Source of the DNA: Flavobacteriaceae bacterium
GTDB taxonomy: Bacteria; Bacteroidota; Bacteroidia; Flavobacteriales; Flavobacteriaceae
NCBI GenBank assembly: GCA_028279515.1
Contig: JANQNQ010000004.1
Span: 310,001 to 374,000, forward strand
Direction: 5' to 3'
Length of the DNA: 64,000 bases
Part shown: one piece after another, positions 51,400-60,339 of the stretch
Position numbering within the stretch: position 1 is the first letter of the stretch
Layout of the letters: each line of letters opens with the position of its first letter
Position numbers and translations under genes: made by a program
Notes under the pieces: model-generated
What the model was told of the DNA's origin: nothing
Seen by the model: the letters and a program-made list of their open reading frames with translations, nothing else
The model's database searches: none

Positions 51400-51711
51400 T
51401 TAGGAAATCGATGGAGGAGGCCTGTTGTAAAGAGAGTAAATGGTGAAGTCAGATATAGACGAGCTGTCGTAATCTGCATAGTTTGAAGAAATCACCGGAA
51501 TGTCAATGGCTGGAGAAGGAACTGCAATCGTGGTTGCAGTATCCGATGGCACGACCGAATCAACGACCGCCCATTCGCAAACATCACAGTGCTCTACGGA
51601 TGTATCGTCTTCCAAAAGATGCAAGTAACCATGCCCAGCCATTGTCTTTATTCCTAAAAACAACAGTAGCAATAGCATTGGTAAAGTCTGTTTTCTCTGC
51701 ATCATTTTCAA
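51400..51711 (-). CDS. Small secreted HCxxC protein, putative metal-binding
   Basis: This 103-aa protein has a signal peptide (MLLLLLFLGIKTMA|GHG). The mature part starts GHGYLHLLEDDTSVEHCDVCEWAVVDSV, giving several His and an H-C-x-x-C site that looks able to bind a metal. The rest is Ser/Pro/Asp-rich and low in complexity, ending NRPPPSIS. Small proteins with HCDVCEWA upstream of TonB receptors are familiar from Flavobacteriaceae, though not characterised; a distant likeness to DUF2946 is possible. It lies 15 nt after the DUF6787 stop and 85 nt before the receptor. Confidence 0.75.
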   Translation of the reverse strand: MKMMQRKQTLPMLLLLLFLGIKTMAGHGYLHLLEDDTSVEHCDVCEWAVVDSVVPSDTATTIAVPSPAIDIPVISSNYADYDSSSISDFTIYSLYNRPPPSIS

Positions 51712-51726
51712 ACGATAGAGGCAAAT

Positions 51727-52029
51727 CTAGGAAAATAAAAATCCCAGACCAATTCTTTTAAGCATTTTCTTCTCAAAATTCCAGAAGAAGGTAAACTGCC
51801 CAAAAAGCCAACCAAAGAAAACTAATAATACTTGATAAATAGGGAAAATTAACAAAATTCTAACAGGCCAATAGATCCACCCATTGGTGTTTTCTTGCGT
51901 CATTCCTATCCACTCGGTCACAGGTCCGGCTACCTTAGCAGATACAGATCCCGTGATGGCAAAAACGATAAAGATTATGACAATCTGAAAGTTAGAGGTA
52001 ATTCCCCAGCGTGCTTTTAGTTTTTCCAT
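51727..52029 (-). CDS. DUF6787-like small membrane protein
   Basis: This protein is about 100 aa from the ATG at 52029 (MEKLKARWGITSNFQIVIIFIVFAITGS); an ATG 21 nt upstream was not used. It has two transmembrane helices (~12-35 and ~63-85) and ends FGWLFGQFTFFWNFEKKMLKR, features I associate with the Flavobacteriaceae family DUF6787. The function is unknown. It follows the DUF6146 lipoprotein by 32 nt and precedes the HCxxC gene by 15 nt. Confidence 0.8.
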   Translation of the reverse strand: MEKLKARWGITSNFQIVIIFIVFAITGSVSAKVAGPVTEWIGMTQENTNGWIYWPVRILLIFPIYQVLLVFFGWLFGQFTFFWNFEKKMLKRIGLGFLFS

Positions 52030-52061
52030 GGTTCTAATTTCCGCTGGCAAATATAAGTCGA

Positions 52062-52514
52062 TCAGATTCTAGGAACAAATGGTCCAAGTCGTTGATTGTA
52101 CTTCCGTTGAAAATAAACGAAGTAATTATATAGTTTGTAGTTTACTTCGTATCCATAATCCACATTGGGGTCATAGTCGATTGTCAACAGATAGAGGTCT
52201 GGGTTGTACAATTGGGGTTGCATCACTCGGTTGTTCCAGTTGATGACAAGCACTCGATTTCTATGTTCCAAAAAACTTTGTGAATAATATCCTTTTGGCT
52301 GGGCAATGGTTTGCAACCAAGCATTGAACCCAGGTTCAATAATAATGATCTGATATTCATCTTCCTCTTCTTCCTCGCTCGCAATACGAACGGTGTCATT
52401 TCCTTTTTGGTCAAACAGCTCCTTCTCAGAATCTTTAACCGCTATGGCTTCCTTAGTCGAAGAACAACTCCAAATAAGAAGCGCTAAAACTGCTATAGAT
52501 AATACGTACTTCAT
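52062..52514 (-). CDS. DUF6146-like lipoprotein
   Basis: This 150-aa lipoprotein has a signal SIAVLALLIWSC with lipid Cys17, then an acidic linker and a compact domain: EYQIIIIEPGFNAWLQTIAQPKGYYSQSFLEHRNRVLVINWNNRVMQP, ending QRKYNQRLGPFVPRI. This matches what I know as DUF6146, commonly paired with DUF6787 in this family. The function is unknown. It is the first gene of the five-gene minus operon that includes the TonB receptor. Confidence 0.82.
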   Translation of the reverse strand: MKYVLSIAVLALLIWSCSSTKEAIAVKDSEKELFDQKGNDTVRIASEEEEEDEYQIIIIEPGFNAWLQTIAQPKGYYSQSFLEHRNRVLVINWNNRVMQPQLYNPDLYLLTIDYDPNVDYGYEVNYKLYNYFVYFQRKYNQRLGPFVPRI

Positions 52515-52572
52515 AATTTTAAAAATACGAAATCTTCTTCATTTATAAGGTTGATTAATAATCTTTTAACAC

Positions 52573-52600
52573 GAAAAAGTCGGGTATAACCCGACTTTTC
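52573..52600 (-). terminator. Terminator after DUF937 gene
   Basis: AAAAGTCGGGT and ACCCGACTTTT with a 3-4-nt loop. It separates the DUF937 gene from the DUF6146 operon on the minus strand. Confidence 0.85.
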
Positions 52601-52622
52601 CAAAAGTATATGTTATTGCTTA

Positions 52623-53258
52623 TTATCGTTTTCCAAACAAGCCTCCTAGCAGTCCGCCAAGACCGCCTTTCTTTTTATTACCGCCAAGCACCATTCCAGC
52701 AACATCATCAATAATGCTTCCGTCACCGTCAGCGTCGATCAAAGTTTCGATCAAGCTTTGGTTTTGCTTTGGCTGATTTCCTAGCATACCACCAAGTAAA
52801 CCACCAAGTCCATTAGCATCGCTTACATTGTTTTGTCTGGTTTCTTTTCCTAGCATTCCCATTAATAAAGGAGCCGCAATTTTTAGAATCTGTGCAATGG
52901 AACCTGCATCTAATCCTGATTTTTGACTCAGTGCACTTTCAACGGCAGGTTGTCTGTTTCCAAGTACATGGCCAAGAATACCAGCCCCGTCATCCATCAC
53001 AGACTTGTCAACACCGCCACCAAATAAACCACCAAGGTTATCAAGGATGCTTCCGTCATGCTTACCAGAAAGTGCTCCTAATAATCCTTCGGCACCTTGA
53101 GGTGTTGAAGCGTTCTTTTTCATAGCTCCCATTAGTACAGGAAGTGCCATGCTAAGTACATCAGCAGTTTTATTTTCTGGAGCACCAGTTTGGCCACTAA
53201 CACCACTGATGATCTGCTTACCCATATCACTGTTCAATAAATCTAAAAGTCCAGACAT
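52623..53258 (-). CDS. DUF937 family glycine-rich protein
   Basis: This 211-aa cytosolic-looking protein begins MSGLLDLLNSDMGKQIISGVSGQTG, the DUF937 start. Helical segments alternate with Gly/Leu-rich runs such as GGLFGGGVDKSVMDDGAGILGHVLG and GLGGLLGGLFGKR. A DADGDGSIIDDVAGM stretch looks like an EF-hand/dockerin-type calcium loop. The family's role is unknown. It is monocistronic, with terminators on both sides. Confidence 0.85.
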   Translation of the reverse strand: MSGLLDLLNSDMGKQIISGVSGQTGAPENKTADVLSMALPVLMGAMKKNASTPQGAEGLLGALSGKHDGSILDNLGGLFGGGVDKSVMDDGAGILGHVLGNRQPAVESALSQKSGLDAGSIAQILKIAAPLLMGMLGKETRQNNVSDANGLGGLLGGMLGNQPKQNQSLIETLIDADGDGSIIDDVAGMVLGGNKKKGGLGGLLGGLFGKR

Positions 53259-53293
53259 TTTATAAGTTTTTTAAGTTCGGATGTTGAAGGTAC

Positions 53294-53326
53294 AAAAAAA
53301 GTCCCTTATCAATGACAAGGGACTTT
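53294..53326 (-). terminator. Terminator after serA
   Basis: AAAGTCCCTT and AAGGGACTTT form a 10-bp stem, with a T run on the minus side. Confidence 0.88.
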
Positions 53327-53347
53327 CTAATTTTAAAAGATCGATAA

Positions 53348-54310
53348 TTAGACGTTTTCTGTCTTTAAAATGCTTATGATCTGTGTTGCAAGTTCTTCTC
53401 CAATACGATCCTGGGCTTCGCCGGTAGCTGCTCCGATATGGGGTGTAAGAGATAGTTTTGGCTGCATCAGTAATTGTACCTCAGGCGTTGGCTCTTTTTC
53501 AAACACGTCTAATCCAGCAAATGCTACTTTTCCGGTGTCTAGTGCTTGTACCAGGGCTACTTCATCGATAACACCGCCGCGGGCTGCATTAACGATACCT
53601 ACGCCATCTTTCATCTTGTCAAACTGCTCTTTTCCGATTACATATTCCTTCTGTGCAGGAACGTGTAGGGTGATAAAGTCAGCTTGTCCTAATACTTCAT
53701 CAAAAGAGACGGTATTGATCTCAAAGTCCAGACGTTGTCCATCGAAGAAATCGATTCCAATGCTTGCTTTTTCTACAAAGGGGTCGCAGGCGACAACATT
53801 CATCCCAACTCCAATTGCGATTTTAGCAGCTTCTTGTCCGATGCGTCCAAATCCAATCACTCCAAGTGTTTTTCCTCTTAATTCAACTCCGCTACCATAC
53901 GCCTTTTTCAACTCTTTGAACTTTGAGTCTCCTTCAAGTGGCATGTTTCTGTTTGCATCGTGTAAGAAACGAACTCCTCCATACAGGTGGGCAAAGACCA
54001 ACTCGGCTACAGAGGCAGAAGATGCGGCAGGTGTATTGATCACATGCAGTCCTTTTTCTCTTGCATAGGCTACGTCAATATTGTCCATACCAACACCGCC
54101 ACGTCCAATTACTTTAAGGCTAGGGCATGCATCAATGATGTCTTTGCGTACCTTGGTAGCAGAACGCACCAAAATAACCGTTATTTCATGCTCATTAATA
54201 TAGTTGATCAATTGTTCTTGGGCCACTTTTGTAGTGATCACCTCAAACCCTGCTTTTTCTAAAGCATCGATTCCACTTTGTGAAACTCCGTCGTTTGCTA
54301 AAACTTTCAT
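53348..54310 (-). CDS. serA: D-3-phosphoglycerate dehydrogenase
   Basis: This 320-aa NAD-dependent 2-hydroxyacid dehydrogenase has the nucleotide loop GKTLGVIGFGRIGQEAAKIA, catalytic Arg in VNAARGGVIDE, Glu in FEKEPTPE and His in SLTPHIGAATGEAQDRIG. It is the short form without an ACT regulatory domain, so serine feedback of the E. coli kind is not expected. The adjacent serC, 34 nt upstream in the same orientation, supports serine synthesis. It is the second gene of a two-gene operon. Confidence 0.92.
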   Translation of the reverse strand: MKVLANDGVSQSGIDALEKAGFEVITTKVAQEQLINYINEHEITVILVRSATKVRKDIIDACPSLKVIGRGGVGMDNIDVAYAREKGLHVINTPAASSASVAELVFAHLYGGVRFLHDANRNMPLEGDSKFKELKKAYGSGVELRGKTLGVIGFGRIGQEAAKIAIGVGMNVVACDPFVEKASIGIDFFDGQRLDFEINTVSFDEVLGQADFITLHVPAQKEYVIGKEQFDKMKDGVGIVNAARGGVIDEVALVQALDTGKVAFAGLDVFEKEPTPEVQLLMQPKLSLTPHIGAATGEAQDRIGEELATQIISILKTENV

Positions 54311-54344
54311 GTTTCCTTTGTTTTGAGACTATTATAATTACTTA

Positions 54345-55409
54345 TTATGCTTTTTTCTCTAGTTGTTGCATGACATCTACTAATACATCAACACTTTCTA
54401 GTGGAAGTGCATTGTAGATTGAAGCACGATAGCCACCAACACTGCGGTGACCATTTAGACCGTTGATTCCAGCTTCTTTCCACAAAGTGTCAAAGGTATC
54501 TTTCATACTGTCATCTGCCAAGTTGAAGGTAGCATTCATATGGCTACGATCTTCTTTGGCTGCAAACCCATTGAACAATGGATTTCTGTCAATCTCATTA
54601 TAGAGTAATGTTGCTTTGGCATCATTTACCTTTTCGATGGCTTCTATACCACCAAGGTCCTTCAACCACTCTAGGGTCAACATTGAAACATATACTGGGA
54701 AAACGGCTGGCGTGTTGAACATGCTATCCTTTCCTATGTGTACTTTGTAGTCTAACATAGAAGGAATAACTCTTTCTACCTGTCCTAAAATATCCTCTTT
54801 TATGACAACCAAAGTAGTACCGGCTGGCCCCATGTTCTTCTGTGCTCCTGCATAGATCAGGTCAAACTTCGAAAAATCGAGCTGACGTGAAAAGATATCA
54901 GAACTCATATCACAGACCAACTTGGTAGGAACTTCTGGAAATTCTTTTATCTGCGTTCCAAAAATGGTATTGTTACTGGTACAGTGAAAATAGTCTGCAT
55001 CTGAAGGAATCGTATATCCCTTTGGAATGTAGTTGAAGTTACCATCCTTTGAGGAAGCCACTTCGACAAGTTCGCCAAATAATTTGGCCTCTTTGATTGC
55101 CTTAGTAGACCACGTTCCTGTATTAAGGTAGGCGGCTTTTTTATTAAGAAGGTTATAGGCCACCATCAAGAATTCGGTGCTGGCACCGCCTTGTAAAAAT
55201 AACGCCTTATATCCTTTGCCTTCTAGGCCTAAAAGCTCAATAGCCAAGCTGCGAGCATTTTCCATTACATCGACAAAATCCTTGCTACGGTGGGAAATCT
55301 CGATCAATGAAAGGTTTAGACCATTGAAATTTAGAATGGCTTCAGATGCCTTTTTCATCACTTCCTGTGGAAGGATACAGGGTCCGGCGCTAAAATTGTG
55401 TTTCTTCAT
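54345..55409 (-). CDS. serC: Phosphoserine aminotransferase
   Basis: This 354-aa fold-type I PLP enzyme converts 3-phosphohydroxypyruvate and glutamate to phosphoserine. Signatures are MKKHNFSAGPCILPQEV at the start, LFLQGGASTEF, the PLP Lys in DLIYAGAQKNMGPAGTTLV, and RSVGGYRASIYNALPLESV at the end. The length is normal. It forms an operon with serA. Phosphoserine is also the proposed substrate for the cysteate-synthase-like enzyme at 10327. Confidence 0.95.
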   Translation of the reverse strand: MKKHNFSAGPCILPQEVMKKASEAILNFNGLNLSLIEISHRSKDFVDVMENARSLAIELLGLEGKGYKALFLQGGASTEFLMVAYNLLNKKAAYLNTGTWSTKAIKEAKLFGELVEVASSKDGNFNYIPKGYTIPSDADYFHCTSNNTIFGTQIKEFPEVPTKLVCDMSSDIFSRQLDFSKFDLIYAGAQKNMGPAGTTLVVIKEDILGQVERVIPSMLDYKVHIGKDSMFNTPAVFPVYVSMLTLEWLKDLGGIEAIEKVNDAKATLLYNEIDRNPLFNGFAAKEDRSHMNATFNLADDSMKDTFDTLWKEAGINGLNGHRSVGGYRASIYNALPLESVDVLVDVMQQLEKKA

Positions 55410-55500
55410 TGTTGTTATTTATAAAATAGTTGGTTGTTTTCCAGATGCAAAGGTGGCAATTTCCCGAATAAATGTTGTTATGAAAATGATAATTTATAGG

Positions 55501-56562
55501 CTATATTTTTAGGAGAAATTCAATAGTGTCTACTCCATCTGCGTAATCACTCAATTTAGGCTGTTGTGTCTCTCCAAATGAAACCTCATTGGACGTCAGT
55601 CCTTTAGATACAATACACTGAATTTTATCACGATCTTGCTGCAATTTGTTACGCAGTTCGTCTGCATCATCGTAGTATTCATAAAAGACTGTTGCGATAG
55701 GAGAGGCGTAGCTTTCGTCTTCTTTGAGCATTAGAAACCCATTTTCTAGTAAGTCGAATAGGCTCATCAAGTAGACCGCCTTGTTGTAATCGTAGTTGTT
55801 TGCATATTTATTAATGTCCATCACATGACTTTGACGATACATTCCGCCGAAGAAGTCGTCAAAATTGTAATTTTTCGGGACGAACAATTTTGAGACGCTT
55901 CGGCATCCAAGGCCGAAATACCTAAATACATCTTCTCCCAATGCTTCGAGCTCTTCCTTAGTTTCATTACCAGTGAGTACTGCCACTGAGTTTCGATTCT
56001 TTCTAATGATATTTGGTTTTTTTCCGAAGTAATACTCAAAATAGCGAGCGGTGTTGTCACTGCCTGTAGCGATCACTGCATCGTAATCTATCAGCTTTTC
56101 ATCGGTGAACGTGATTTTTCCCTTTAAAGAAGGTTCTACATATTCTAAGTATTTCGCCAAAAAGGGGAGTAGTTGCTTGTCGTTAGACGATTGTTTCACA
56201 ACAACGGAATGCCCACTAAGCAAGACACACATAAAATCATGAAAACCAACCAATGGGATGTTTCCTGCCATTATCACAGCCACCTTCTTTTCGGCGGTCT
56301 CTTCTATATTGTAGTGTTGTAGCCAATTTGTGATGTTTTCGGCAGTTAGTGCTTGCGCCCATTGGGTTGCTGCGTAGAGTATATTTTCCTTTATGAACCA
56401 TCCGTTGTGTTCTTGCGCCAATTTGATCTGATGTTTAAATCCGTCAAAGAACAACTCGTTGTACTCTACACTTTCTTCTTTGACAATACCTTCATTTGAA
56501 AATTGACTTAAAAACGACCCTAATTTTACAAATGCAACAATTCTTTGCTGTAATGTGTTCAT
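55501..56562 (-). CDS. Acyl-CoA reductase (LuxC-like)
   Basis: This 353-aa cytosolic protein of the LuxC / acyl-CoA reductase family belongs to the aldehyde-dehydrogenase superfamily. VAVIMAGNIPLVGFHDFMCVLLSGHSVVVKQSSND matches the NAD(P)-binding part, and the nucleophile Cys is likely in YFGLGCRSVSKLFVP. Family members reduce acyl-CoA or acyl-phosphate to aldehyde; the physiological substrate in this group is not known. It is divergent from a ferredoxin gene 74 nt away, an arrangement common in Bacteroidota. Confidence 0.85.
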   Translation of the reverse strand: MNTLQQRIVAFVKLGSFLSQFSNEGIVKEESVEYNELFFDGFKHQIKLAQEHNGWFIKENILYAATQWAQALTAENITNWLQHYNIEETAEKKVAVIMAGNIPLVGFHDFMCVLLSGHSVVVKQSSNDKQLLPFLAKYLEYVEPSLKGKITFTDEKLIDYDAVIATGSDNTARYFEYYFGKKPNIIRKNRNSVAVLTGNETKEELEALGEDVFRYFGLGCRSVSKLFVPKNYNFDDFFGGMYRQSHVMDINKYANNYDYNKAVYLMSLFDLLENGFLMLKEDESYASPIATVFYEYYDDADELRNKLQQDRDKIQCIVSKGLTSNEVSFGETQQPKLSDYADGVDTIEFLLKI

Positions 56563-56566
56563 GAAA

Positions 56567-56598
56567 TTTGTTTATGCAGCGTTTTGGCGCTATTTTTG
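56567..56598 (+). promoter_or_regulatory. Bacteroidota housekeeping promoter of the ferredoxin gene
   Basis: TTTG at 56567-56570 and TATTTTTG at 56591-56598 are separated by 20 nt, a good -33/-7 pair with a 38-nt leader. The -33 box lies just upstream of the acyl-CoA reductase start codon on the other strand. Confidence 0.7.
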
Positions 56599-56636
56599 CC
56601 CTGCAAATTTACATAAACTGAAAAAGAAAAAATACC

Positions 56637-56990
56637 ATGGCGATCATTATAACAGATGAATGCATCAATTGCGGAGCATGTGAGCCAGAATGCCCTAATA
56701 CCGCAATCTACGAAGGGGCTGATGATTGGCGCTACAGCGACGGCACCTCTTTGAACGGTGATGTTGTGTTGCCAAGCGGAAAGTCTGCAAACGCAGAAGA
56801 AGCGCAAGAACCTATCTCTGATGAGATCTACTATATTGTTCCTGATAAGTGTACCGAATGTAAAGGTTTTCACGAAGAACCGCAGTGTGCGGCTGTATGC
56901 CCTGTAGACTGTTGTGTACCAGATGAGGATCATGTAGAAACCGAAGAAGTACTTTTGGGCAAGCAACGTTTTATGCACCCAGATGAATAA
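56637..56990 (+). CDS. 4Fe-4S dicluster ferredoxin
   Basis: This 117-aa soluble electron carrier begins [21 protein letters not shown], the first cluster's C-x2-C-x2-C-x3-C motif. The second part of the pair is [25 protein letters not shown], with a longer insertion between the second and third Cys, as in the Azotobacter/Allochromatium-like YfhL type. The middle has an inserted ~40-residue loop. The partner reductase is unknown. It is divergent from the acyl-CoA reductase and followed by a terminator. Confidence 0.92.
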   Translation: MAIIITDECINCGACEPECPNTAIYEGADDWRYSDGTSLNGDVVLPSGKSANAEEAQEPISDEIYYIVPDKCTECKGFHEEPQCAAVCPVDCCVPDEDHVETEEVLLGKQRFMHPDE

Positions 56991-57012
56991 AAAATAAGGT
57001 TACCTTATAAAG

Positions 57013-57041
57013 AAAAACGCCAGCAAGAGCTGGCGTTTTTT
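57013..57041. terminator. Bidirectional intrinsic terminator
   Basis: AAAAACGCCAGC-aaga-GCTGGCGTTTTT follows the ferredoxin gene and faces the minus-strand gene ending at 57064. Confidence 0.9.
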
Positions 57042-57063
57042 GTTTGCAAACATTACACTAATA

Positions 57064-57396
57064 CTAGTTGCTTGCCGAAATGTCAAGTTCGTTGACACCG
57101 TTGATCGTAATGATACTGTGTGTATTCAAAACCCAATCAAAGGTTGGGGCAACACCTGTGGCGATGACCTCTTGGCGGTCGGTGTTCAATGATTGTGTTT
57201 GAGCATCTTTCCATTCGAAGACCATTCCGTTTAAATAGATATTGGTCTTGTCTCCATAAGAAACGTTTTTCGATTCTCCAGCATCCAAAGAGAACTGCTG
57301 CGTCAATGAGGGTTTTTGAATGTTGTCTCCTTGTCTGATTAACAAGGTTACATTTAGGTAATGTCCTGAGTTGTTGATAAATGTTTTCGCTGCCAT
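57064..57396 (-). CDS. Small beta-rich protein of unknown function
   Basis: This 110-aa protein has no signal peptide, membrane helix or Cys. The sequence alternates short strands (KTFINNSGHYLNVTLLIRQGD, LTQQFSLDAGESKNVSYGDK, NIYLNGMVFEWKD, FDWVLNTHSIITINGVNEL), suggesting a compact beta sandwich. NVSYGDKTNIYLNGM is reminiscent of lectin-like or pore-forming aegerolysin-type folds, but the likeness is too weak to name. It is monocistronic, between terminators. Confidence 0.72.
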   Translation of the reverse strand: MAAKTFINNSGHYLNVTLLIRQGDNIQKPSLTQQFSLDAGESKNVSYGDKTNIYLNGMVFEWKDAQTQSLNTDRQEVIATGVAPTFDWVLNTHSIITINGVNELDISASN

Positions 57397-57605
57397 TTTT
57401 CTGGTTTTTAGATTAATAGTTAATGAAATTATTCGCTAGCGTTAACACAAAGCTACTTTGACATTTTGCCTTTTTTGAGAGGAGATTCCCTTGATTTTCG
57501 ATTCGAGCATTCCTACTTAATTGCAAAGTTTACTAGACCCTATCACCTTAAAAGTTAATAGCACCTATTGTGGTAAAACCGTATAGTATTGAGTAGTAGC
57601 AAAAA

Positions 57606-57636
57606 GAAAAGGCGCCCCGATGAGGACGCCTTTGTT
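57606..57636 (-). terminator. Terminator after the second TonB receptor
   Basis: AAAGGCG and CGCCTTT form the stem around a 12-nt loop; on the minus side it is followed by TTCTTTTT. Confidence 0.65.
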
Positions 57637-57654
57637 TATGTATGATGAGTATTC

Positions 57655-60339
57655 TTAGAAATTGAATCCTAAACGAGCATAGTAGTAGGCACCACCAAAG
57701 CCCATTTGAACTGCATCCCAGTAACCACCTGCTTCACTCCAGTCATCTTGTTGATCTGGATATACATTGAAAAGGTTGTTGCTTCCAACATTGATCTTCA
57801 ATGTTTCAGAAAGTTGGAATCCGAAAGCAAGGTCGGTCACCATTTTAGCTCCATAGGTATCTGTTGCTCCAACTAACAATTCCTCGAAGTTAGCATATCC
57901 GAGGTCTGCAGGAGATTCGAATACTTGGAAGTCAAGTAATTCTACTTCACTAAATCTTGTGAATGACAATGCCGCATCAAACCAATCTCTCTTATAATTA
58001 AGATTTAGACTAAGTTTACTGTCTGGAGCAGAGGCCAATAAGAAGGCTTTGTCACGTTCTCCAAAGAAGGTTTGCTCATCAAGCGTACCGTTCTTTACAT
58101 CCTTGATCTTCATGTTGTTGATGTTTCCAATGAAGGCTGCAGAGAATGAAGAATCGTCTCCAAAACTTTTCCTCCAAGAAAGAACGACATCTAAACCTGT
58201 GGTTTGAGTGTCAGCACCGTTTGCGAAGAACTGAGCCGCTTCAACTCCAGGGATACCAACAGCATCAAAGTTACCTGTAAGTACGATACGATCTTTTACA
58301 TCGATGAAATATCCATCAACCGTAGCCGTAAAGTCTCCGATAGTAGCGGTGAATCCAAGTCCGGCGTTAAAGGCGGTCTCTTCTTCTAACGGACCAATAC
58401 CAAAGGCGGCGGTCACAGGGCTATTGTTAGGTGATAATACAGACTCTAAGGCTTGTCCGCCCACAAAGTTGGTGAATCGTAGGTTGTAATAGATCTGCGC
58501 CAATGAAGGAGCTCTAAATCCAGTACTGATCGATCCACGGATGTTCACGTTGTCAGAAGCTTTCAATCTAGCGGCTAACTTTCCGTTAAGTGTGCTACCA
58601 AAATCGCTATAATTCTCGAATCTTGCAGCGGCACTTAATAAGAATGATTGCGAAAGATCAAATTCGGCGTCAGCGTATAAAGAGAAGTTAGAACGACTTC
58701 TGTCCACCTCATTCGCTGGGCTATATCCTGGGAATCCTTGCGAACCACCTGGACGAAGGTCACCGGTATCAGGATCAATTGGCTGCGTTTGGTTTCCTGG
58801 GTCAGTGATCAGGATTCCGTTTTCGTCATAAGTACCATATGAACCCTCTTCACCTGCGAAGATGATAAAGTTCTCCGTTCTATATTCAGCACCAAAGGCC
58901 AAGTTCATTCCTTCTAAAACATCGTCATAATATTTAGAGAAATCCAAGTTTACTGTATTCTGGCTTAAGCTATGTCCACCCGCATCAAAATCGGTTGGAG
59001 ACCCTTCTTGCAATGAAGCATTCAACGTTCCTTTAATGAAGTAGTGGAAGTTGTTCTTACCATACGTATTACTAATATCGATCTTCCAACCACTGTCTGT
59101 TTCGGTTCTAATACCAGCAGAAACCGAGTTATCGATGATATTCGATGTAATTCTAGGTGTAAATCCGTTAGGGTAAATGCTTGTTACGTTACGAGCTGTT
59201 GGATTGTTTCGGGTAAAAGCAAACGCATCCGTATCTCTAAAGTTTCTTCCTCCAAAAGCATAGATCTCAGTCTTGTCTGATAGAGGGAATGCTGCATTGG
59301 CAAAGAAATTGAAACCGTCGATTGCCGCTTCACCAAATCCTCGTCTAAAATCAAATCCAGGACGTAAAGTCTTGTTCTTACTTACATACTCTGCCGTGAA
59401 ATTGGCATATCCGCCTTTTTCTCCAAGGTCAACACCATAATTAACACCGATCTTCACAGAACCACCATCAAAGCTTTGGTCATCTCCGATACGGTTTCCA
59501 TCGTTTTCAGTGTCTAAACGGTTTCCATCAGTATTTGGGGTTCCATCAGGAAAGTCTCCATCAGCGTTAGTGCTGTATGCTCCGTAGCTAATGAAACCAG
59601 TAACTCCATCTGTTTGGTCCTTCAATACAATATTGATCACACCAGCGATTGCATCTGATCCGTACTGTGCAGCAGCACCGTCACGCAGAATCTCGATTCT
59701 TTTGATCGCTGAAGCAGGAATGGCGTTCAAGTCTGTTCCTGTATTACCTCGTCCTCTCGTACCAAAAATATTGATCAATGAAGAAGAGTGTCTTCTTTTT
59801 CCGTTGATAAGCACCAATGTCTGGTCAGGTCCTAAACCTCTTAATGTAGCTGGGTCGATGTGGTCAGCACCGTCAGAACCTGATTGTTTGTTAGCGTTAA
59901 AAGAAGGGGCTGCATATTGTAACAGCTCGTTTACTTCGATCTTTCCGCTTTGTGTTGTCACTTCAGCAATATCGATTACATCGATTGGAACAGCAGTATC
60001 GGTAGCCGTCCTTTTTGGGCTTCTAGACCCAACCAACTGAACTTCACCTAAAGATTCACCAGCTTGCATCGATATATTGATGGTCGATCGGCCGTTTACA
60101 GCTTCTTCAACCGTGTTAAATCCAATGTAACTAAATACAAGGGTGGCGCCATCTTGAACAGTGATTGAATAGTTTCCGTTAAAATCAGTGGAAGCTCCAT
60201 TGTTTGTTCCTTTCTCTACGACATTTACACCAGGTAGTGGGTTACCCTGATCGTCGTTCACAGTTCCGCTAATGCTTTGCTGTGCAAAAGAAAATGTAGC
60301 ACATAAAAGGCAAAGTGCTACCAGTAAAGTTTGTTTCAT
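57655..60339 (-). CDS. TonB-dependent outer-membrane receptor
   Basis: This 894-aa receptor has a signal peptide (LLVALCLLCATFSFA|QQS). A carboxypeptidase-regulatory-like domain (ISGTVNDDQGNPLPGVNVVEKGT...; ~20-95) is followed by a plug with GPDQTLVLINGKRRHSSSLINIFGTRGRGNTGTDLNAIPASAIKRIEILRDGAAAQYGSDAIAGVINIVLK (about 165-240). The barrel ends YYARLGFNF. An Asp/Gly/Asn-rich loop after the first strands (near residues 255-300) may bind ions. No SusD, regulator or ligand-processing gene is adjacent, so the ligand cannot be inferred. The gene is monocistronic. Confidence 0.92.
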   Translation of the reverse strand: MKQTLLVALCLLCATFSFAQQSISGTVNDDQGNPLPGVNVVEKGTNNGASTDFNGNYSITVQDGATLVFSYIGFNTVEEAVNGRSTINISMQAGESLGEVQLVGSRSPKRTATDTAVPIDVIDIAEVTTQSGKIEVNELLQYAAPSFNANKQSGSDGADHIDPATLRGLGPDQTLVLINGKRRHSSSLINIFGTRGRGNTGTDLNAIPASAIKRIEILRDGAAAQYGSDAIAGVINIVLKDQTDGVTGFISYGAYSTNADGDFPDGTPNTDGNRLDTENDGNRIGDDQSFDGGSVKIGVNYGVDLGEKGGYANFTAEYVSKNKTLRPGFDFRRGFGEAAIDGFNFFANAAFPLSDKTEIYAFGGRNFRDTDAFAFTRNNPTARNVTSIYPNGFTPRITSNIIDNSVSAGIRTETDSGWKIDISNTYGKNNFHYFIKGTLNASLQEGSPTDFDAGGHSLSQNTVNLDFSKYYDDVLEGMNLAFGAEYRTENFIIFAGEEGSYGTYDENGILITDPGNQTQPIDPDTGDLRPGGSQGFPGYSPANEVDRSRSNFSLYADAEFDLSQSFLLSAAARFENYSDFGSTLNGKLAARLKASDNVNIRGSISTGFRAPSLAQIYYNLRFTNFVGGQALESVLSPNNSPVTAAFGIGPLEEETAFNAGLGFTATIGDFTATVDGYFIDVKDRIVLTGNFDAVGIPGVEAAQFFANGADTQTTGLDVVLSWRKSFGDDSSFSAAFIGNINNMKIKDVKNGTLDEQTFFGERDKAFLLASAPDSKLSLNLNYKRDWFDAALSFTRFSEVELLDFQVFESPADLGYANFEELLVGATDTYGAKMVTDLAFGFQLSETLKINVGSNNLFNVYPDQQDDWSEAGGYWDAVQMGFGGAYYYARLGFNF

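Noticed and set aside
53370-54068. 232-aa open frame on the plus strand
   Set aside because: It is antisense to serA and rich in Ser/Pro/Cys, as expected from reading a coding strand backwards.
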